This document shows, piece by piece, positions 55,689 to 64,000 of a stretch of 64,000 nt of DNA. The translations under genes were made by a program, and so were the position numbers. Within the stretch, counting starts at the first letter, position 1, and each line of letters begins with the position of its first letter. The notes below the pieces were generated by a model. That model was not told the DNA's origin. It did not search any database and saw only the letters and a list, made by a program, of their open reading frames with translations. This DNA is from [Phialemoniopsis] sp. UDSM-2020 (taxonomy: Eukaryota > Ascomycota > Sordariomycetes > Thyridiales > Thyridiaceae), in NCBI GenBank assembly GCA_018873225.1, contig JAEILZ010000007.1, positions 1,116,001 to 1,180,000 on the forward strand, read 5' to 3'.

Positions 55689-58170
55689 CTATCGGCTCGG
55701 CGGAACCAAAGTTGAAATCAGCATCGGCCATCTGGGGAGTCGCGTAGTCAGCCCTGTTGTTCCGTGATCCGCGGAGAACTGAGATACACAAACCATAAAA
55801 TCCCAATCCTCCCCCATATCAGCCAAAGCAATATTAGCGGCGTGATCAACATCTGTCGTCGGCATATCTTGCTGGATTGGAGTAGCTTCCTCGTCCTGCA
55901 GTGGCTGGAGTCCGGAAGCGGTGTTCTCCAAGACAGCGAGGCATTTTGACAAGGCGTCTTCTGCAGTATTGGCTAGATATTGTGGCAGCTGATCCTTACT
56001 GAGATCCTGCATGTACGCTTCGATAGGCCCAGCGACGATCCGCATTAGCAAATATCCCTTGACGTTGGTGTTCCATATCTCGATACAGCGGAGAAACCAG
56101 CTCTTTGCCTGCTCCATGATAGATATGTAGTCCGACCGCAGGGGCACTGGGCCAAGGCTATCTTCCTCCTCGTGGATGTGAGCCCTGAGCTCGGTACATA
56201 TCGCTAGTGGTATCTGGCGGAGGAGGGTGTGAAAGAAAGACCAAGGTGATGTCGTTAAGCGCGCGATGTCGCTGTGACCCCGGCCTTTCGAAGGAGATGT
56301 AATCGGAATCGGTGGCTGAAAAAGTCCGCGCCATATCTTGAGCGACACGTCAGCCATGACCTTGCGGGTGTAGGCGTAGCCGGCGTTGGAGAGGGAAGGG
56401 ATGTGGAAGGACATGTGCAGGGCGAGGAGGTAGCGATTGATGAGCACGTCCACAAAGGTGCTGGCAAAGTGTGGGACGCCGCCAGGCGCTGCGGTGGAAG
56501 GTGCCGGGAGAAAAGTTCTGCGAGCTGCTTTATAGGACGTGCGTAATTCCGAGTCCAACCGTAGAGTTTCGTCATAAGAGTCACTGGCACCTCCGACGTT
56601 ATTCAAAAGCCTGGCAATGGCGAGCCTTGCGAAGAACGTGTGCGATAGGAGCCGTGCTATGCTTGTCTGGGTGAAAGTATTGTCTGGCTTTGGGGAAGGG
56701 TTGTCTTCGGTCAACTGTTCATCGTCAAAATTGCCCGGTCCGTCCGTATCGAACTCCTCGGGATGTATGAATGGCGGTCCACCAGACAATATGCTGAACT
56801 GCAATGCTATCTCCAGGATAGTATTGAACAGCCTTTTTCGCATCTCCGAGGCAAAGACGGAACCTTTTGCCAACTTAGCTGGGTCGCGGTGGAGACCCAT
56901 CTGTACTGCCTTTCGGATGATTGTGCTGACAGAGACCCAAGTTGAGCTGCTGTCAACACCGACCATTTCACGTGCCAGCAACAAGAGTATCTCGGTTTGC
57001 AGGGTCTGGAGGTTGAGTTGTGATTTGAAACGTGGCTTCAGCAGCCACGTCTGGACTTCGTATATCCACTGTACTGCCTGTTGTCGTAGACTAAAGTTAT
57101 CGTCGTAGACAGTAGCGCCGATGGCCAGCACCATCTTGACCTGAGCAAGGATGTTGAGGTCGGATTTGTCTGAGGATGGCCATAGTGTTTCGTAGCTTCT
57201 TCTGAAACTGGGTATATGCAGGATTCGGAACACGGTCTCGATAGTACGCAAATAGCCGTCGACAAGCTCATCGCAAATGTGTTTGTCGGGTAGAGCGGTC
57301 GTCAATGGTGTGGGCCACGGCGGCTCGCGGCGGGCTTTGATCGTTCTGGCCAGGGTCTTGCATCTCTGCAGCTTGATCGCGGCGGGGGATTGGCCATCCC
57401 GCATAAGTGGCTCCATAGCCTCCACGAGGCCCCAAACCTATGAACAAGGTCAGACTGAGTTGCCGTCAAGGGATTTCCTAAGCTAGACGTTATCTCCTGA
57501 GAGCAGGCTTACCAGTGCAACCCCATTCATCCAGTGGCTTTGGCCAAAGAGCCTTGTCTTGTGCATAAGCCCATGGCTGATCTCTTGTACCTGGCCTTGG
57601 AAGCGACACTCATGTTGAATGCGAATTCCAGCGCCAAGCAATGTCGATGAGAACTCCTTGTTTGATTCTGGTGTCGGCGCAGAGGATCCAGCCGCGCGTG
57701 AGGTTACGTTGGAAAGCTCGTCTTCTAATTGCCTGATCCGGTTCCTCATAGACAACACATCGTCTCCAGGGGAGGATTGTCCGACAGCAGTGGGAGCAGT
57801 ACTAAGGGAGTTGAGAGGTCGTGAAATGGTGGTGTATAACTCAGTAGATCCGGGTGCATGAGGAAGTGACTGTGGTAGACGTCGACTCAACGGTGGGTAT
57901 CCATCGTAGACACAGGGCTCTTTCTGGAAGGCCACGCAGTTGCTACATGGCATTTCTCTGTTGCACTTGACCTTGCGTCTTCTGCAATTGGTACAAGAAC
58001 TGACATGCATGCCGGTCAGTGAGTCACACGGCAAGGATGGGGAAGAGCAGGGATGGTTCGGAGAAGGATACTGACACCGGCGGGCGTCGGCGTCGGCGCG
58101 CATGCCCGCCTGAGACTGGCTTGGGCGAACTCTTCGCTTCCGCCCCAGGGTCAGAGTTTTCGAGTGGCAT
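55689..58170 (-). CDS. Zn2Cys6 transcription factor
   Basis: Three exons (58076-58170, 57513-57999, 55689-57437) join in phase into 776 residues. A basic stretch (HARRRRRP) leads into CTNCRRRKVKCNREMPCSNC with the last Cys eight residues on, the DNA-binding cluster. A short coiled-coil (LSMRNRIRQLEDELSNV) probably dimerises. The fungal-specific domain spans about 220-520 (CDELVDGYLRTIETVFRILHIPSFRRSYETLW, STIIRKAVQMGLHRDPAK). The first intron uses the donor GTCAGT. It is divergent from an MFS transporter with a candidate CTCCG-N5-CGGAG site 16 bp upstream of the ATG, so it may regulate itself and the neighbour. Confidence 0.88.
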
Positions 58171-58697
58171 GTTGGTGCGTCCTAACTCCGGTACTCGGAG
58201 AGGCTTTGGAGAGTGCTGACTGATGAGGTCCGAGGAAAAGGGAGCGTATCCGGAGGGAGAGGAAGGAACATGATTTTAGCTCACCTCGAAGCTACGGAAA
58301 TTGCGTGTTTGGCATGTAGCGTCCGCCGTTATCCGCGCCAGCCAGGACTTGAGCCACTAACAGAATCGAGACAGCGGTGCGCCATAACTTTCGAGTATGA
58401 TGATCTCCACTGTTAGCGCATCCGGTAGTCCGGTTATCTGATAATCTAAACCCCGCGGATCTAGAGCGTATTGCCGTGCTTGGTCAGGATATTCCACACA
58501 TCCTTTGCACGTTCTTTTGTTGTGATGTTCAATTTATAAAAGACAAAGCGCAATTTGAAGAACGAGTTCAGTCATGGCATAGTTAGAGACACATCTACAA
58601 GCCGAGAATACAACTATTTACAAAAGCTCCGGTTCCTCTCACTCAATTTCAATCATAAATCAACTTTACTATATCGACAACCTCGAAATCCAGCGTC
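58171..58697. promoter_or_regulatory. divergent promoter of Zn2Cys6 gene and MFS transporter
   Basis: 527 bp between divergent starts. Contains the inverted repeat at 58186-58200 and two CCGG tetramers near 58424-58436. No coding frame is supported. Confidence 0.45.
58186..58200. promoter_or_regulatory. CTCCG-N5-CGGAG inverted repeat
   Basis: Five-base arms flank GTACT. CCG/CGG half-sites with short spacing suit a dimeric Zn2Cys6 regulator. Its position in the probable 5' leader of the regulator gene suggests autoregulation; inferred only. Confidence 0.4.
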
Positions 58698-60046
58698 ATG
58701 TCAGACAATACCAACGGCAGCGACGTGGAGCTCAGCCAAGAGCAACTTCCACATACAAATGAGAAGAACTTGGAGAGTCCCCCTGACGGTGGACTCAAGG
58801 CATGGCTCGCGATACTTGGAGGCGCCTGCGTCTACTTCAGCACTCTAGGCTATGCCAATTCCTTTGGCGTCTTCCAGGAGTACTACCATACTCATCAGCT
58901 CAGCAACCGGCCTCCGGATGATATTGCGTGGATCGGATCGTTGGCCAACTTCCTACAATTTGGAGTAGGAGCGGGCACTGGCGCGCTATTCGATCGCTTG
59001 GGCCCAAGGGTGAGCATAACTCTCGCTAATCTATCCGCTCGTCTACCCACTTGCGACTTGAGCTAACCAAGTCTCTTCGTGGTCAGATTATCTATCCCGC
59101 CGCCGTCCTTCACGTCTTTACATTCATGATGATCAGCCTGTGCAAGATCTACTGGCAGTTCATGCTCGCGCAGGGCGTCCTCCTCGGCTTCACTCAAGGA
59201 GCCATGGTGGTGCCCGCCACTGCGGCCGCGTCGCAGCACTTTGTCAAGAAGCGAGGCGTTGCCATCGGACTCATGGTCTCGGGATCTTCGGTCGGAGGCA
59301 TCGTACTGCCCATCATGCTATCAAAGATGCTCAACGACTCCACCTTGGGCTTCGGATGGTCCGTCAGAGTCATGGGCTTCGTCCTCATCGTGCCCATGTC
59401 CGTCGCCTGCCTCACAGTCCGGCCGCACCACGCTTCGCACAAAGCCCCGGTAGTCCTGCGCGAACTCTTTACAAACAAGACTTGGGTTATGGTCACTGCC
59501 TCCATGTTCATCATTCTCCTCGGCATGTACACGCCGCTATACTACCTGCCGTCGTACGCCGTTGCGCACGGCATGAAGCCCACGCTGGCCTCGTATCTCT
59601 TGGCCATTTTCAACGCCACTTCGACCTTTGGGCGTGTTCTTCCCGGTATCTTGGGTGACAAAATCGGTCATGTCAACGTCTACGCCTTTGCAGGCGTGTC
59701 CACGGGCATTATCACTCTTTGCTGGAGCAGGGCGACCACCAGCGCGGGCATCATCGTGTATACCTCGTTCATTGGGTTTACGTCTGGAACCATCTTGTCT
59801 GCGGTTGCGGCAGCCATGGCGCTCACACGCAAGGACCCTCGTCAGACTGGTGTCTACATGGGATTCGGCATGGCGATTGCTTCCCTGGCTTCGCTGATTG
59901 GTCCTCCGATCAACGGGGTGCTTCTGCGCGAGTATGGTGGCTTCGACCAGCTGACATACTTCAGCGGTGTAGCGTGTCTGGTTGGAGGATTTGTGGGCGT
60001 GCTGTGCAAGACTACACTGCCGCAGGGTCTGTTGGGGAGGGTCTGA
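58698..60046 (+). CDS. MFS transporter, monocarboxylate-type
   Basis: Two exons (58698-59009, 59087-60046) join in phase into 423 residues with twelve membrane segments. The start PPDGGLKAWLAILGGACVYFSTLGYANSFGVFQEYY carries the [D/E]G(G/P)...W motif of fungal monocarboxylate-porter homologues. Further landmarks are IAWIGSLANFLQF, GFTQGAMVVPATAAASQHFVKKRGVAIGLMVSGSSVGGIVLPIM, and FGRVLPGILGDKIGHVN. By family it moves a monocarboxylate or similar small acid across the plasma membrane, but many fungal members are uncharacterised. It is divergent from one Zn2Cys6 gene and is followed by another on the same strand. Confidence 0.9.
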
Positions 60047-60388
60047 GAAGCGTGCAGAGTCAATACTCTGCTCGTGAACAAGAGCTCTCGCTTGCATTGA
60101 AGTCTTGAACACGTCTGGTCAGGGCGAAGAAGCAGGGGCGAGTCATTGATGTACAGGCTTTGAGGACTGGCAGCCGAAACAAGGTTTGAGGCACGTAGCC
60201 GCGCTGGGTATGCAATGTTACGCCGCGGTGGCGCCACACAATATTTGTCAGCAGGGTGACTCCACTCTGCAAATCACAAATCAAATCAACCTGGTTCTCC
60301 CTTGCAAGCTTCGTTGTCGTCCATCACTGTCACCGTCGTCATCCCCAGAGCCAGAGGGCCAAATGCTGAAATACATGCGTCAGAGATC
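60047..60388. other. promoter of the last Zn2Cys6 gene, no gene seen
   Basis: 342 bp. In-frame ATG 60302 would lengthen the regulator by 29 residues, but ATG 60389 is closer to the DNA-binding cluster. Confidence 0.4.
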
Positions 60389-62733
60389 ATGTCACTGTCA
60401 CCACCGGCCCAGCTGAGCTCGCCTTCTCGAACAAGCGGCCTATCTTGTATGCAATGCAAGAATCGAAAAGTCAAATGTGACCGCGTGTTACCGGGTTGCG
60501 CAAGATGCGCCAAGCTAGGGCAGGACTGCGTCTATCCCAGGACGAGGCAGATCCACGGCGCGAAGAGGATCAACGTCCGACAGCTCATATCGCGGATGAG
60601 TAAGTCGATAGGCATGCTTGGCTATTCTCTCCTTCGTTTCCTGTTGTCATGAACTATCACGCCCGCCCTGCGGGAACACCAGCGGCTACTTCTTCAGGTC
60701 ACCTAATCGCTATTTCTCAGCCCATCTTGAAGACGCGGTCAGAGAACTCCAAAACCGTGCAGATCTCAGCGACAACACAGGTCCGCCCGATCAGGACCAG
60801 ACAAACTTGCATGCTCCCGTCCCCGCTGTTTCTCCAGTGCATCCTGAAGGTCTTGCGAGTAGCGGCGAGAGTATCACCGGCGTTCCAAGTCAGGATAGCC
60901 TGTTTGTTGATAACGATTTGATTCGGCTGGGTTTGTTTGAGCAGGCACCGTCAGCACAAGTCCGGGAAGCACTGTAAGATTCATCATTGAGCCTCCAGGC
61001 AGCGGCATCCCGGTATTGAATGGCGCCGCTCACAATACAGCCGCATAGGGTCTCGATTTACTTCGAAGAACTTCACCATGGTGCTCCCATGTTGCATCCC
61101 ACGCGTTACATGGCGTCTCTCTATCTGCCCCAACACATGCAGCCACCCATGTGTCTTCAGTATGTTGTAATGGCCCTCGCTGCCGGGATTGAAGACAGAT
61201 TCTCCCATCTGGCAATGCCTTTTTATCAACGCGCAAAACAGTACGCCGAGTCTGACGAGATGAAGGTGGGCACCTGTACCGCAGATTAATGTTGACGTCT
61301 TGGGGTCTGCTAACATCGAAGCGGCAAGGACGAGGACGAATTGTCGATATCGTTGTCCCATGCGCAGTGCTGGATCTTGCTTGCTAATTTCGAAGCACAG
61401 CGACGACTGTTCTACCGTGGATCCATCAGCCTCGCACGAGCATTGAGGATCGCCCAAATGCTTGGGTTGCACAAACTGGACAGCGACCGCCCGGGGGTGA
61501 CATCCGTGCTCCCAGAAGCAGAAGACTTGTATGAAATGGAATCACGGCGGAGGACATGGTGGGTGGTGTGTTCTCATGACTATTTCGTGGCGAGTGTCCT
61601 TGGGTGGCCAGCACTAGTTAATGAAAACGATGTGAGTGTCCGGTTGGCTGTCTTCTGCAGAAAGTGACTGACATACTTATAGATTGAGACTCGGCTTCCA
61701 GCCTCTGAAGAATCATTCAATTATGGCATCCAGGAACCGGCCTTTTTCCTAGAGACGGTGCTGAAGGAACACAGCGCCTCATACTCCTCATTCGCAGGAA
61801 GGGTTCTCGCCGCGCACATCTTCTATCGCACGTTCCAGCAGACATTGCGGGAAGGGACACTGTACGATGTCCAAGATGTCCGAAACGGGCCGTACTGGAG
61901 ACGGCACCGAGAGATTGACAATGATCTGGCTACTCTCCTCATGTTTCTTCCTGAACAGCTACGCGTCAGTCGAGCCGTCCGATGCCAGAATGCAGTCTTC
62001 GTCAACGTCAACATTCACACCTCTGTCATCTGCCTACATCGCGGGGCACTAGCCATCTTCAACCGAGTCGATGCCTCAGAGCACTTGAAGCAGCAGAGCA
62101 GGTCCCGGCTGCTGCCGGCCGCCGAGGAGATATTTCGCATTCTCAAGACAACGCCGCAGATATACACGACGCTGCAGAATCCCATGATAGCCTTCTCCGC
62201 GTACATGGCAGCAGTGGTCTTTGTCGAAGACTATTTACGCGAGCGCACCGAGCAAAGTCGGGGCAATTTGGGATTTCTACTCGGCACTCTAGCCAAGGTC
62301 GGGATCAAGAACGCCGTGGTGCGCTCGCTCGCGGTCCAGCTCGCTATGGACATGGAGCGCACCGGAGTGGATCCCGCTGCAATGGCAAAGGTTTGGATCA
62401 CCAAAGGGAATCCGCGCTGCTCAAGCATTGTCTGCTGACTCTGATATGCAGGTCCGAGATCTGCCAGCTTCATCAATATCCCTGCCACTTCTCACACAAC
62501 GAGACATCACCTCACCGCAAATTACATACTGCTTGACCAAGAAAGATACCAGTACAGGCCGGCAAGCCGAACTGCTCCTGACTGCGCTGACATCGGCGCC
62601 GGCAGATGCATTCCAGCCAGCCGCCACCGCTGAACTGGGGGATTTTGGCCCAGCTCTTGACTTTCCCCTGCAGGCCTCCAATGCCGCCGGCATCACGGCC
62701 TCGAATTCAGATGTAGGGAGCGTGACTTTTTGA
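60389..62733 (+). CDS. Zn2Cys6 transcription factor, 6 exons
   Basis: Exons 60389-60599, 60721-60973, 61049-61265, 61329-61631, 61683-62390 and 62452-62733 join in phase into 657 residues. The cluster [21 protein letters not shown]...C lies near residues 20-47 and is followed by a basic linker. The fungal-specific domain begins with [25 protein letters not shown] and continues through AHAQCW-like [42 protein letters not shown] and [16 protein letters not shown]. Exon 4 uses an AAG acceptor. The last exon (low-complexity, Ala/Ser-rich) is less certain; if intron 5 is not spliced, the protein ends at 62438. Targets are unknown; it follows an MFS transporter. Confidence 0.85.
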
Positions 62734-63738
62734 AGCACCCAATGTGTTTTGGTAGGAAAAAAATTACTCGATACTCCACGGTCTATTCTACTGCATGACA
62801 CGCCAGCAGCAGGCGTGACAGCAACTAGTCCAGATCCTGCCAATGTTTTGCGAAATTGCCGGAGAGAAAGGGCAAAGGTCGAAAATACCCAGGATTGCCG
62901 TATCCACCAAGTCACCATCATTTATGGAGTTGGTGTACATAGCTTATCAATGCGGAGGGGATTCAAGAGCGAGGGGCGTGGGAACGCGCCCAAGCACCAA
63001 TGTAAGATTAGAGTCTGGTACACACTGAATTATCAGGTACCCTTGTATTTAAGTGGTCAAACCGCAGTATGTCGCCGAACCCTGAGGTGACATTGGCATT
63101 CAATCGAAACCAGGCAGACGAGCGAAAGATAACCCAGGAATAGGCATTACTCGCGTTGGTGGGCACGGGCGAGTCCCCCCCACGACGCGCTGGAGGGTGT
63201 GGATCCTCGCTCATCATGCTATGCCGCACATCCCTGCCTCGGTGTCCGGCAGAGTCCGCGCCAGATCAGACCTCACATGCAACTTGGCCATGACTAGTAC
63301 GGCGTGCAAGAATCTGAGTGTAGCTCTGGTTGACTTGCCCTGGTAACCCATGCCAAACATTCTTTCGAATTCACAGGAAGCCATCCTCCCTGTACTTTTG
63401 ATTCAGGGGTCTTAGTGGTCTCGGACATTGAAACACAGCTGACTCGTCGCCTGTGGCTACAGTCGCGCATCTTTCCACGTGGTGAACGAAAAGCACTGGC
63501 TAGGAAGTCATCACGATGAACAGATTTCGTGGGTCGGAATCTACCAAATCAAGAGCCAACTGTTCAGGACTCCAGCAAATCAAGATAATCTATCGTGCAC
63601 TAACTAGGTACTCAATCTTTCACGCTGTACATAGCACCACATCTAGTCCCCATCAGAGGAAACCCACAGTTCTTGCTACTGAACAATGACATGAAACAGC
63701 CACAAGGCAGCGGCCAAGCCAGCCCAGGTGATCAATGC
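62734..63738. other. 1-kb intergenic region, no gene seen
   Basis: Between the regulator stop and the NmrA-like stop. Frames on both strands are short and without domain signal. Confidence 0.5.
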
Positions 63739-64000
63739 TTACCCTCGACGTAGATAAGTCGTTTCGAGCCAGCGCGACAACGTCTGCAGGCCCGGGTGCA
63801 TTTGTCTCATCCTGGCCAAGTCGGCACCATAGCCCTCCCGTTCGAAGAAGGCAAACATGGTACCCATCTCCTTCGACATCCACAAGACACCTTTAGCCAC
63901 CAGAGCCATGGTAACAGGTGGTGGGGATCCAGTCTTCTCCTCGAATACTCTGGCCATCTCGTCGTACTTCAACTCATCCCCAGCAAGTGTAATGGCCTGC
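63739..64000 (-). CDS. NmrA-like family protein, 3' part
   Basis: The last 87 codons of a gene that continues past the window. The translation reads QAITLAGDELKYDEMARVFEEKTG, then LVAKGVLWMSKEMGTMFAFFEREGYGAD, and ends WLETTYLRRG. The LAGDELKYDEMARVFEEKTG segment is characteristic of the C-terminal half of NmrA-like NAD(P)-binding proteins, which sense or use NAD(P) and in some fungi regulate nitrogen metabolism. The N-terminal Rossmann motif lies outside the window, so the exact subgroup cannot be set. The stop TAA is at 63739-63741. Confidence 0.72.
   Translation of the reverse strand, partial: QAITLAGDELKYDEMARVFEEKTGSPPPVTMALVAKGVLWMSKEMGTMFAFFEREGYGADLARMRQMHPGLQTLSRWLETTYLRRG

Overview
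The window is nuclear DNA of a filamentous ascomycete (Pezizomycotina, probably Sordariomycetes-like). Genes are split by many short introns (about 45-120 nt) with fungal branch points (CTAAC/CTGAC). Families typical of such fungi dominate: Zn2Cys6 regulators, MFS and YAT permeases, a Baeyer-Villiger monooxygenase, and a NACHT-ankyrin NLR-like protein. I saw no rRNA, tRNA, CRISPR or intact transposon. Exon joins were worked out by hand from GT/AG signals, reading phase and family conservation.

Left part (1-33.6 kb), mostly uptake and catabolism of nitrogen compounds: two cupins; an 8-exon Baeyer-Villiger monooxygenase; a YAT amino-acid permease; a D-amino-acid oxidase whose frame carries a TAA; a PMC1-type Ca2+-ATPase; a Dal5-like MFS permease; a second YAT permease; a small TIGR04076 protein tail to tail with a Zn2Cys6 regulator; an aldo/keto reductase with an unusual N-terminal extension; a Dur3-like urea transporter; and an NtaA/SnaA/DszA-type flavin monooxygenase.

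Centre (34.2-40.7 kb): a SesB-like hydrolase-NACHT-ankyrin protein (about 1400 aa) is transcribed divergently from a Ypk-like AGC kinase homologue that has lost the main catalytic residues. The two share about 430 bp of promoter. This NLR/pseudokinase pair is one of the two strongest candidates for an undescribed system.

Right part (40.8-64 kb): a Zn2Cys6 regulator, a FAD amine oxidoreductase with two in-frame TAG codons exactly where Trp is expected, a type II HAD dehalogenase, GABA transaminase, a tartrate/malate dehydrogenase-like enzyme, succinate-semialdehyde dehydrogenase, two MFS transporters, two more Zn2Cys6 regulators, and the 3' part of an NmrA-like gene cut by the window edge. GABA transaminase plus SSADH take GABA to succinate. 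The FAD oxidoreductase, permeases and regulators suggest an amine/GABA utilisation cluster. Paired CCGG motifs, including a perfect 21-bp palindrome, recur in three of its promoters.
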